Below, piece by piece: positions 24,306 through 32,258 of a DNA stretch of 64,000 bases; position 1 is the stretch's first letter; each line of letters begins with the position of its first letter. A program made the position numbers and the translations under genes. A model generated the notes under the pieces. The model ran no database searches, was not told where the DNA came from, and saw only the letters and a program-made list of their open reading frames with translations. Source of the DNA: an uncultured Myxococcales bacterium (GTDB lineage Bacteria > Myxococcota_A > Polyangia > Polyangiales > Polyangiaceae); contig CALFEQ010000153.1 of assembly GCA_937949945.1 (NCBI GenBank), forward strand, positions 1 through 64,000. Reading direction: 5' to 3'.

Positions 24306-24971
24306 TCAGCCGACGACGGCTCGCGTGAGGGCGTCGCGCGCGGCGAGCGTCTTCTCGAGGGGAAGGCGGAGCGCCTGCACCGCGCGGGCGCGATGCGAGA
24401 TCCGGTTCTTCTCCTCCTCCGTGAGCTCGGCCATCGTCTTGTCCATGCCGTCCACGAGGAAGAGCGGGTCGTAGCCGAAGCCTCCCGATCCGCGCGGGGT
24501 CCGCGTGATCCTCCCGGTGCACGTGCCCTCGACGACGAAGGGCTCGCCGTCGCGCACGAAGGGATCGACGAGGGCGAGCACGCAACGGAAGCGCGCCTTG
24601 TAGTCCTGCGAGCGGGCGTACGTCGCGTCGGCGTCGACGAGATCGAGCGCGGCGAGCAGCGCGGCGTTGTTCTCGGCGTCCGTCGCGCGCTCGCCTGCGA
24701 AGCGCGCGGAGCGAACGCCCGGCGCGCCGCCGAGCGCCTCGACCTCGAGCCCGCTGTCGTCCGCGAGCGTGAGCATCATCGTCATGGCCGCGATCTCGCG
24801 CGCCTTCTTGATCGCGTTCGCCTCGAACGTGTCGCCGTCCTCGACGACGGAGATGGGCTTCTTCGAGACGTCTTGGAGCGAGAGGAGCTCGACGTTCAGC
24901 CCGGAGAGCAGGTGCCGAAGCTCCTCGAGCTTTCCGCGATTGTTCGTCGCGACCAAGAGCGAGTGCTTCAT
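24306..24971 (-). CDS. rdgB: Non-canonical purine NTP pyrophosphatase (RdgB/HAM1)
   Basis: 221 residues. Starts with the family signature LLVATNNRGKLEE and contains LADDSGLEVEALGGAPGVRSARFAG and GGFGYDPLFLVDG, with the final HRARA, covering the nucleotide- and Mg2+-binding residues. RdgB hydrolyses dITP, ITP and XTP to monophosphates and keeps them out of nucleic acids. It follows rph with a five-base gap; the rph-rdgB order is widespread. Confidence 0.95.
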   Translation of the reverse strand: MKHSLLVATNNRGKLEELRHLLSGLNVELLSLQDVSKKPISVVEDGDTFEANAIKKAREIAAMTMMLTLADDSGLEVEALGGAPGVRSARFAGERATDAENNAALLAALDLVDADATYARSQDYKARFRCVLALVDPFVRDGEPFVVEGTCTGRITRTPRGSGGFGYDPLFLVDGMDKTMAELTEEEKNRISHRARAVQALRLPLEKTLAARDALTRAVVG

Positions 24972-24976
24972 CGAGG

Positions 24977-25753
24977 TCACCTCTCGAGGAGGAGGGAGCC
25001 GAGCTGGACGCCGGCGGCGCTCAGCGTCTTCTCCTGGAGATGCGTGAGGCGCTCGATGCCGCCGAGGGCCAGGTCCATCATCTGCTCGATCGTCTTGCGC
25101 GGCACGGGAGCTCCTTCGGCTGTCCCCTGGACCTCGATCACGCGGCCCGAGCGCGTCGCGACCAGGTTGAGGTCCACCTCCGCGCGCGAGTCCTCGAGGT
25201 ACACGAGGTCGAGCGCGAGCGCGTCGTCGACGAACCCCACGCTCGTCGCGGCGACCGGCTCGCGGATCACGGGCTCGGCGAGCTGACCATCGGCCTGGAG
25301 CTTGGAGAGCGCGACTGCGAGCGCGACGAAGCCGCCCGTGATCGACGCCGTGCGCGTGCCGCCGTCGGCCTCGAGCACGTCGCAGTCGATGACGATCTGG
25401 CGCTCGCCGAGCTTCTCCAGATCGACCGCGGCGCGGAGCGCTCGGCCGATGAGGCGCTGGATTTCCTGCGTGCGGCCGCTCGGCGCCTTGCCCCTGCCGT
25501 CGCGGCTCTCGCGCCGCTCGCGGTTGGCGCGCGGGTGCATCTGGTACTCCGCGGTGATCCACCCTTTGCCCTTGCCCTCCATCCACGCCGGCACCTTCGG
25601 GTCGACCGACGCCGTGCAGAGGACGACCGTGTGGCCCGCGCGATAGAGGACGGAGCCTTCGGCAAAGCGCTGGAAGCCGACGGTCATCTCGACCGGCCGG
25701 AGAGCGTCGAGAGCGCGCCCGTCCGGGCGAGCGGCCTTTGCGGAGCTATCCAT
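24977..25753 (-). CDS. rph: Ribonuclease PH
   Basis: 258 residues. RPDGRALDALRPVEM, VLCTASVDPKVP, TAEYQMHPRANRERRESRDGRG, GRTQEIQRLIGRALRA and DCDVLEADGGTRTASITGG are the standard RNase PH boxes. The enzyme trims 3' ends of tRNA precursors using phosphate. Full length, no oddity. First gene of rph-rdgB; the promoter should be in the 87-base gap to the divergent rbfA. Confidence 0.96.
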   Translation of the reverse strand: MDSSAKAARPDGRALDALRPVEMTVGFQRFAEGSVLYRAGHTVVLCTASVDPKVPAWMEGKGKGWITAEYQMHPRANRERRESRDGRGKAPSGRTQEIQRLIGRALRAAVDLEKLGERQIVIDCDVLEADGGTRTASITGGFVALAVALSKLQADGQLAEPVIREPVAATSVGFVDDALALDLVYLEDSRAEVDLNLVATRSGRVIEVQGTAEGAPVPRKTIEQMMDLALGGIERLTHLQEKTLSAAGVQLGSLLLER

Positions 25754-25840
25754 GCGCGGTTTGATACCACGCCTTGACGATCGAGGTCCCGAGTATCAGG
25801 CTTGCCGAGCCGAGCCTCGAGCGCGGCAGGCGGTGGTCCA

Positions 25841-26167
25841 ATGCACCCACGGCACCAGCGCGTCGAGAGCGCCATCCTGGAGGAGCTCGCCTTCATCCTG
25901 AGGGACGACGTCTCCGATCCCGAGCTCGAAGGCGTGAGGTTGACGAACATCGCGCTCTCCGCCGACGGCAAGGTCGCGCGCGTCCACTTCGCGGTGCCGC
26001 GCGGGCGCCCGCGCTCGGCCGTCGAGCGCGCGTTCGTCCGCGCGACCGGCTTTCTCCGCGCCCGCCTCGCCGAGGGCGTGGACCTGAAGAGGACGCCCGA
26101 GCTCCGGTTCGTCTACGAGTCGGAGATCGATCCGGGGGCGGAAGACCCGGAACGCGAGGGCGGCTGA
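25841..26167 (+). CDS. rbfA: Ribosome-binding factor A
   Basis: 108 residues from ATG (MHPRHQRVESAI). The KH-like RbfA fold is recognisable: RVESAILEELAFILRDDVSDPELEGV, VHFAVPRGRP and the end DLKRTPELRFVYESEID. RbfA binds the 30S subunit and helps 16S rRNA 5'-end maturation. It is away from the usual nusA-infB context. The antisense FRG gene reads through 275 bases of its 3' part. Confidence 0.88.
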   Translation: MHPRHQRVESAILEELAFILRDDVSDPELEGVRLTNIALSADGKVARVHFAVPRGRPRSAVERAFVRATGFLRARLAEGVDLKRTPELRFVYESEIDPGAEDPEREGG

Positions 26168-26975
26168 CGGGCCGAGCGTGCGGTGCCTCGAGCCCGTTGC
26201 GCGGCGTGTAGTAACGCTCGAGCCAGCGGCTCAGGCCGTCGAGGCCGGGGTAGAGGACGCGCTCGGTCACGTTCGCCTGATCGAGCTTGTCGCGGACCTC
26301 GAGCTTGAGCGACGCGGGCACGATGATGCGCTCGACGAGCTCGGCGTGCCGCGCGAACCAGGACGCCGGAGAAATGTCGGCGCGCGGGAGCATCGAGAAG
26401 AGGGCGTGCTGGTTGACGATCCGATCGTCGAGCGACGGCGGCTCGAAGAAGACCACGAACTCCTCGCCGATCGCGCCGAGCTCCGCGAGCGACGACGCCG
26501 CGCGCGACAGCATCTCGGCGGTGAACACGAGGGCTTGCTCTTCGCGGAGGATGCGCTGGAGGCGAGGCGGAAGGAGTCGATGGGCCGCGACGTAGTCGAC
26601 GGCCCAGACGACTCCGTCCCGATCGTTCTCCCTCGCGTCCTCCGTGACGAAGTGGAGCGCCACGTACGGCGAGAAGGTCCAGTCGAGCAGGCGCGTCGGC
26701 AGGCCGTGGTGCTGCGCGAGCGCGAGCCAGCACCAGATCGAGTCGTCGTCGCGCACCTGCCAGCGCGCGTACTTGCGGAACGCACGGAGCATCGGCAGCT
26801 CGAGCTCCGCGCAGCGGGGCCCGAGCCGCGACAAGGACGTGACGAGCTCGTGGTCCGCGCGGCATACGCCCCGAAAGACGCGGCGCGACCGATGGCGCCG
26901 CAGCGTCTCGTCCCAGGAGTGGGCGAAGAGCCGCTCCTGGAGCTCGAGCCATGAGGTCACACGCACCTCCCGCAT
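25893..26975 (-). CDS. FRG-domain protein, C-terminus runs antisense through rbfA
   Basis: 360 residues from ATG at 26975. The FRG domain (about 1-255) includes VFRGVCRADHELVTSL, WLALAQHHGLPTRLLDWT and VNQHALFSM. FRG domains occur mostly in phage-defence and toxin-like contexts and in mobile regions; biochemical activity is not established. After the natural-looking end RWLERYYTPRN, the frame goes on for about 100 residues of Arg/Pro/Ser-rich sequence that is simply the reverse of rbfA. The stop may have been lost, or the gene truncated, when it was placed next to rbfA. No partner toxin or antitoxin is adjacent. Confidence 0.72.
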   Translation of the reverse strand: MREVRVTSWLELQERLFAHSWDETLRRHRSRRVFRGVCRADHELVTSLSRLGPRCAELELPMLRAFRKYARWQVRDDDSIWCWLALAQHHGLPTRLLDWTFSPYVALHFVTEDARENDRDGVVWAVDYVAAHRLLPPRLQRILREEQALVFTAEMLSRAASSLAELGAIGEEFVVFFEPPSLDDRIVNQHALFSMLPRADISPASWFARHAELVERIIVPASLKLEVRDKLDQANVTERVLYPGLDGLSRWLERYYTPRNGLEAPHARPVSRPRVPGLPPPDRSPTRRRTGARASSSGPRPRRGGRGESRSRGRTRARRPSAGARAAPRSGRARPCRRRRARCSSTSRLRARDRRRRPSG

Positions 26976-27171
26976 CGAGGAATGACGATGCACGAACCGC
27001 ACGCGACCACGTCGGGAACGGCTCCCGCGGAACGTCTCGACGCGACGTCGCCGGCGTTGCGAGGCACCGAAACCGAGCGCTCCCGACCGCCACGCTGTAC
27101 GTCTTCCGCGTGAGCCGAATTCGCAGCGGCCAGGTTGCACAGCGGAAATCTCGTGATACGGACAGAGCGCC

Positions 27172-27507
27172 ATGAAGCTCGCCGTGGGGATGTCGGGGGT
27201 GCTGCTGGCTGCCTTCCTGTGCGTGGGTTGCGGCTCGAGCAGAGCGGGATCGACGCCGTCGCCGAAGACCGCGAGCGAGGCCGTCGGGACGACGACGATC
27301 ACGAGCAGCACGATCCCGCGGCGGATCCTCCCGAAGATCGACTTCGACGACGTCGAGGACACCGACGCCACCGATGACGTCCTCGTCGTGGACGAGCTGC
27401 TCGGGGCCGACCTGCTCGGCATCGAGCCGACGGACGACTCCCCGACCCAGACGTGGGGCGCGCCGCCGGAGCCTTACACGGGGCCGGTGGGCAAGTACGG
27501 GTTCTGA
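27172..27507 (+). CDS. Small lipoprotein of unknown function
   Basis: 111 residues. Lipoprotein signal with lipobox LCVGC (Cys about 19). The mature part has Ser/Thr-rich spacers, the basic patch PRRILPK, an acidic middle (DFDDVEDTDATDDVLVVDELL) and a Pro/Gly-rich end. No known domain. Divergent from the FRG gene and followed by 576 bases without a gene. Confidence 0.6.
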   Translation: MKLAVGMSGVLLAAFLCVGCGSSRAGSTPSPKTASEAVGTTTITSSTIPRRILPKIDFDDVEDTDATDDVLVVDELLGADLLGIEPTDDSPTQTWGAPPEPYTGPVGKYGF

Positions 27508-28083
27508 GTCACCGATCCTGACCGGAGCGATCCGGCCGGACTGCGCTTGCGCCAGCGGGCACGCGCGGTCGTGTCGAGGGACGCGCGCAGGCTCTCCGAT
27601 AGGGGCGCTCGTCGCTGCTCTTCGTTCGACAGCCGGGAGAGACCCTCGATGTTCGTCTCTCGCTCTCACCATGGCGATTTTTCGAGCCTCGCAAAGGCAT
27701 CGAGGTGCGGCGATCGCGGGCCAGACCACCTCGAAAGGTCCAATGGTCGAGAAGTCGCTTTCTCGGGACGAACGCGGGGCGGCACGAGGCAACTTCGAAG
27801 CGACTCGCAATTTGCTGCGCCGGCGGCTGGAAAATCTTGGCAAGCAAAATCGACATCGAGTGCGTCGATTCTCTGCGCCGGTTATCGACGGACCTACCAG
27901 TCCGACGGCGCTGGCTCACTTCGCCGTGCCTCGTGCCGGCGGTGAGCGGTCACCGTCCGGCCAACCGACGTGCAGCCTTGCCTCGCTCGCTGGCGCTGGC
28001 GCAAGTGCACAACGTGTTGGCAATCGACGACCACTCCGGCGCCTGCCCCCACGTCGAGCGCACGACTCGTCACCGACCGTCGA
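27508..28083. other. 576-base region without a recognisable gene
   Basis: Between the small lipoprotein and the 3' end of the hybrid kinase. Open frames here have no recognisable domain, no good ribosome site and unusual composition (for example a less GC-rich stretch at about 27660-27870). No transposase, RNA or repeat signature was found. It could be eroded sequence or an unrecognised RNA. Confidence 0.5.
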
Positions 28084-30975
28084 CTACTTCCCGCTCGGTT
28101 CCGTCGGCGCCTCCTTCCGGCGGGCGTCGAGGTGTTGCTGGATCGTCTTGATGAGCTGATCGCGCTCGACGGGCTTCGTGAGGTACCCGTCGCAGCCTGC
28201 TGCTCGTGCGCGGGCTTGGTCTTCGCGGCTCGCGTGCGCCGTCAGGGCGATGACGGGGATGTGGGCGAGCGGACCGGCCTTGAGGCGGCGGGTGGCCTCC
28301 CAGCCGTCGAGGCGCGGCAGCGACAGGTCCATGAGGATGAGATCGGGCTTCTCTCGCTGCGCGCGATCGAGGCCGTGCTCGCCGTCCTCGGCCTCGAGCA
28401 CGTAGTAGATGCCGTACAGGTACCGGCGTACGACGTCGCGGTTCTGCGCGGAGTCTTCGATGTACAGGACGCGGGGCAGCTTCTCCTCGGCCACCTTCCG
28501 CGCTTCGAGGAGCACGCGCTTCGCCTCGGCGACGACCCCTTCGATTCCGGAGCCGTCCTTCTGCACGACGCGTGCGATGCCCTCGCGCAGGAGCGTCGCC
28601 TCTTCGTCCGTGAGGACCTTGCCCGTCAGGACGATGATCGCGCACGGGATGTTCTCGGCGCGCAGTTGGCGGATCACGTCGAAGCCGCTCATCCCGGGCA
28701 TCATCAGGTCGAGGACCATCACCGCCGGGCGCGTCGTGCGGGCGCGGAGGAGCGCTTCCTGTCCGTCCGCGGCCTCCTGGGTCGTGAAGCCCGCGTGACG
28801 GAGCTGGCGCGACACCAGCTCGCGCGTGGCCGGGTCGTCGTCGACGACGAGGATGTCGCCGCTGCCGGGGACGATGCTCTTGCTGACGACGTTGACGAGG
28901 TGCTCGGGATCGATCGGCTTGACGAGGTACTCGCAGGCGCCGAGCGCGAAGCCGCGCGCGCGCTGCTCCTCGATGGAGATGATGATGATGGGGATCGAGG
29001 CGAACGCCGGATCGCCCTTCAGCTCTGCGAGGACCTTCCAGCCGTCGAGCTTCGGCAGGTAGATGTCGAGGACGATCGCGCTCGGGCGTTGCTTGCGGCA
29101 GAGCGACATCGCCTCGACGCCGTCCGTGGCGAGGACGACGCGCATGCCCTCGCGCTCGAGCTCCGTCTTCAAGAGCTGGTGGACGAGCGGGTCGTCGTCG
29201 ACGACGAGGACCGTCGCGCCCGTCGGCTTGTCGCGAGGCGTCGGAGTCGGCGAGCTGATGACGGTGACCGCCGCCGGGGAGGCGAGGGTGGGCAGCGTGA
29301 CGGTGAAGACCGAGCCGCGGCCGAGCGTGCTCTTCACGTCGACCTTTCCGCCGAGGACGCGGCACAGCTCGCGGACGATCGCGAGGCCGAGGCCCGTGCC
29401 GCCGACCTTGCGGGTGCTCGAGCCGTCGATCTGGCGGAACTTCTCGAAGATGTGCGGCAGGTGCTCGGCCGGGATGCCTTGCCCGGTGTCTTCGACGCTG
29501 ATGACGACGCCGGTGGGCGATGGCTTCACCTCGACGACGATCTCGCCGGTATCGGTGAACTTGGCCGCGTTCGTGAGCAGGTTGAGCAGGATCTGCCGCA
29601 CCTTCAGGGCGTCGGTCTCGATCGTGCGCACCTCGGGCGCGATGTTCGCGTAGACGTCGACGGTCTTGCCCTTCAGGTACTCGCGGACGGTGGCGATGCA
29701 CTCGTCCACCAGCGCCGCGATGTCCACCGTCTCGCGGACGACCTCGACGTGGCCGGCCTCGATCTTGGACAGATCGAGGATGTCGTTGATCAGCGCGAGG
29801 AGCGTGCGCGCGTTGGCCTTGATGACCTGGAGGTCGCGCCGGCCGTGTGGCGTGAGGCGTCCTCCTTCCTCGCGGATCAAGAGGTCGCAGTACCCGATGA
29901 TGCCGTTCAGCGGCGTGCGGATCTCGTGCGAGAAGTTCGCGAGGAACTCGCTCTTGAGCCGCGCCGCCTGCTCGATCTCGCGCGAGCGATCCTCGACGAG
30001 CTTCTTCGCCTTCGCGAGGTCCTGTGCGAGCCGGTCGAGGTCCTCGTTCTGCTGGCGGATGATCTCCATCTGGAGGGCGCGCTGCTGGAAGCTCGCGAGC
30101 ACGCGCGCCGACACGGCGCGGGACTTCTTCAGCTCCTCCAGGCTCTCCGCGAGGTGCTTGTTCGCGGCCTCGAGCTCCCGACGAGACCTCTCGAGCTCCT
30201 CCTCGCGGAGCTTGCGTTCGGTGATGTCCTCCGTGACGCCGAGGAGGTACAGGCGGCCGTTCGCTTCGATCGGGAGCTTGCGCGTGGCGTAGTACCGATC
30301 GACGCCGCCCGTCCGCGCGAGCTCCTCGACGACCTTCATCTTTCGGGTGGCGAGCACATCCCGGTCGTCGGCCATGAAGGCCTCGGCCTGCTCCTTCGGG
30401 ACGTACTCGTGATCGACCTTGCCGATCAGCCACTCCTTCGCGAACCCGAACTTCTCGGTGAGCGTCTTGTTGACGACGGCGAGGCGCAGGTCCTCGGCGT
30501 CCTTCACGAAGAGGACGAAGGGCAGCGCGTCGACGATCGCCTGGAGCAGGGCAGCGGATTCTCCACGCTCCGACTCGGGCGCGCCGCGGCCGACGGACCG
30601 GCGGAGCTCGCGCCTCACGGCGAGGAGGAGGCGAGCGCGCTCTTCGTACGTGACGAAGTCGGTGGCGCCCGCGTTCATGGCCTCCCGCATGGCGCCTTCG
30701 TTCCACGTGCGGGCGAAGACGATCGCCGAAGGCGTGAGCCCCCGCGCACGCCATGCGGCCTGCGCATCCGAAAAGGAGAGGCCGCTCGTGCCGTCGCCGA
30801 AGACGACGACGTCCGGAGGCGTCGCGAGAGCTGCGTCGAGCTGCTCGTTGTCGGTCGCGTGTCGGATCGCGGCGTCGAGCGGGGCGAGCTCCGCCACGAT
30901 GACGTCGTGCTCCTCCCGTCCGGAGACGACGAGGATCTTCGGACGAAGCTCGGTCGACGTGGGGGATTCAGGCAT
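28084..30975 (-). CDS. Hybrid sensor kinase: pseudo-REC, PAS, HisKA, three receivers
   Basis: 963 residues. Order: a receiver-like N-terminal domain (about 12-125) without a clear phospho-accepting Asp, PAS domain (about 140-255), long coiled coil (255-340), HisKA with His350 in FSHEIRTPLNG, HATPase_c (about 450-560; EDTGQGIP, GGTGLGLAI) and three receiver domains, each with its Asp (about 637, 756 and 883). There is no membrane helix, so it is a soluble phosphorelay hub. Its start overlaps the stop of the FIST gene by 8 bases, so FIST is probably the ligand-sensing partner. No DNA-binding output is attached. Confidence 0.93.
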   Translation of the reverse strand: MPESPTSTELRPKILVVSGREEHDVIVAELAPLDAAIRHATDNEQLDAALATPPDVVVFGDGTSGLSFSDAQAAWRARGLTPSAIVFARTWNEGAMREAMNAGATDFVTYEERARLLLAVRRELRRSVGRGAPESERGESAALLQAIVDALPFVLFVKDAEDLRLAVVNKTLTEKFGFAKEWLIGKVDHEYVPKEQAEAFMADDRDVLATRKMKVVEELARTGGVDRYYATRKLPIEANGRLYLLGVTEDITERKLREEELERSRRELEAANKHLAESLEELKKSRAVSARVLASFQQRALQMEIIRQQNEDLDRLAQDLAKAKKLVEDRSREIEQAARLKSEFLANFSHEIRTPLNGIIGYCDLLIREEGGRLTPHGRRDLQVIKANARTLLALINDILDLSKIEAGHVEVVRETVDIAALVDECIATVREYLKGKTVDVYANIAPEVRTIETDALKVRQILLNLLTNAAKFTDTGEIVVEVKPSPTGVVISVEDTGQGIPAEHLPHIFEKFRQIDGSSTRKVGGTGLGLAIVRELCRVLGGKVDVKSTLGRGSVFTVTLPTLASPAAVTVISSPTPTPRDKPTGATVLVVDDDPLVHQLLKTELEREGMRVVLATDGVEAMSLCRKQRPSAIVLDIYLPKLDGWKVLAELKGDPAFASIPIIIISIEEQRARGFALGACEYLVKPIDPEHLVNVVSKSIVPGSGDILVVDDDPATRELVSRQLRHAGFTTQEAADGQEALLRARTTRPAVMVLDLMMPGMSGFDVIRQLRAENIPCAIIVLTGKVLTDEEATLLREGIARVVQKDGSGIEGVVAEAKRVLLEARKVAEEKLPRVLYIEDSAQNRDVVRRYLYGIYYVLEAEDGEHGLDRAQREKPDLILMDLSLPRLDGWEATRRLKAGPLAHIPVIALTAHASREDQARARAAGCDGYLTKPVERDQLIKTIQQHLDARRKEAPTEPSGK

Positions 30976-32134
30976 CGTTGCTCCCGAACGCGAGCACCGT
31001 GAGGGTCGTGTTGATCTGGAACCCCGAGTAGATCTCGAAGTTGGCGTTGAAGCCGGCGCTCGGCGGCGCCGACGCGAACGACGCGGAGACCTTCTCCGCT
31101 TCACCGAGCGTCTGCGCGAAGAACTTGCGCGCGGTGCAGTGGAAGAGGAGCGAGGCCGTCGGCGTCCCGACGCGGCGGGGCAGCTCCTCTTCGAAGAACG
31201 CGCGTGTCATCGCGCCGGGGTCGCCGAGCAGCATCAGCTCGAGATCGACCCCCTCCTCGAGGAGGTTCGCGAAGGCGATGGATCCGTCGGGCAACGGCGT
31301 CACCGGAGCGCGGATGAAGTATTCCCTGCCGACCTTGAGCGCCGTCGGACGCCGGGCGAAGCCGTTGGGTTTGCCGAACTCGAGGTCGTCGACGCTCACG
31401 CCCAGGATGTCCGCGTAGCGCTTCGCGGCGGGCTGTCCGTCGATCTCGAGCGCGCGGGTGCACGTCTCGTCGACCTTCGTGATGCGCACCACTTGTCCGG
31501 TCGGCGTGTACCAGTGGGAGCGAAGCGCGGCCCAGTTCGCCTTCGTCCGGATCAGCGTGACGAGGACCGCGTTCGCCGCGACCTCCCCGTCCGCGTGCAC
31601 GGTCCCCGCGGAGTCCGGCGACAGGATGTTCGTGTGCGCGGCGCCGCCGCCGACGAGGATGAGCGAGGGGGCCTTGTCGAGCACGCCGAGGAGGAGCTCC
31701 TCCTTCTTGGACTTGAAGCCGTCGTCGATGACGAGCCCCACGTGCTTCTTCGGATCGAGGTCTCGTGGAGAGACGCCGAGATCTTCCGCGGCGCGCTCGA
31801 TGGCCCTGGCCCCGGCGGCGACCGCGTCCTCGGCGAGGCCCGTGCCGAGGCCGATGCCCACCTCGATGTCGCCCGTGAGCATCGCCGCCACCACCGTGCC
31901 CTCGTGCATGCCGGTGTTGTCGATCTCTCCGCAGGTGGTGGCCCCGATGAGCCGCGTCTCCTTCGGGAGCCGCTCGCGCATCGCGCGGTTGAGCTCGCGC
32001 TGGTCACGGTCGCTCGAAGCGAAGATGGCGACGAGCTTCGGCGTCCCGCTTCCGAGCGCGTTGCAAAGTTCCTCGGCCGCCTTGTTCGGGTCCTTCTCGG
32101 CGGTCCTCGCGCTCTTCAGATCCACCCTCGCCAT
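30968..32134 (-). CDS. FIST-domain sensor protein
   Basis: 388 residues from MARVDLKSARTA. FIST_N (about 25-215; IGATTCGEI, GLVIDDGF, GGGAAHTN) is followed by FIST_C (about 220-365; GRTFxxR-like and TALLFxCxAR-like segments, here SLLFHCTARKFF). FIST proteins are cytosolic sensory modules, thought to bind small ligands such as amino acids, and commonly sit next to histidine kinases. Here the stop lies 8 bases inside the hybrid kinase gene, a strong sign of a shared signalling unit. An inverted repeat about 80 bases upstream of the start could be its operator. Confidence 0.88.
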   Translation of the reverse strand: MARVDLKSARTAEKDPNKAAEELCNALGSGTPKLVAIFASSDRDQRELNRAMRERLPKETRLIGATTCGEIDNTGMHEGTVVAAMLTGDIEVGIGLGTGLAEDAVAAGARAIERAAEDLGVSPRDLDPKKHVGLVIDDGFKSKKEELLLGVLDKAPSLILVGGGAAHTNILSPDSAGTVHADGEVAANAVLVTLIRTKANWAALRSHWYTPTGQVVRITKVDETCTRALEIDGQPAAKRYADILGVSVDDLEFGKPNGFARRPTALKVGREYFIRAPVTPLPDGSIAFANLLEEGVDLELMLLGDPGAMTRAFFEEELPRRVGTPTASLLFHCTARKFFAQTLGEAEKVSASFASAPPSAGFNANFEIYSGFQINTTLTVLAFGSNDA

Positions 32135-32210
32135 CGCAAACGCTCCAGCTAGACGACAAAGACGCTCCCACCAGGCGTCGCCGCGTCCGATGGGCATGCG
32201 TCCGCCACTC

Positions 32211-32238
32211 GACGGACGCTCGATCGTCCGTCAGTTTT
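32211..32238. promoter_or_regulatory. Inverted repeat GACGGACG-N6-CGTCCGTC followed by AGTTTT
   Basis: Perfect 8-bp arms around a 6-base loop, within a wider pairing CACTC/GAGTG. It is upstream of the FIST-kinase operon and downstream of the 1243-residue kinase. It may be an operator for FIST. The T-tract lies on the plus strand, where no gene needs it, so a terminator role is less likely. Confidence 0.45.
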
Positions 32239-32258
32239 CGAGTGACGGCCGGTGCGTG

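Noticed and set aside
25802..25840. TTG start for rbfA
   Set aside because: It would add a Ser/Ala/Gly stretch absent from the family; the ATG at 25841 gives the expected N-terminus.
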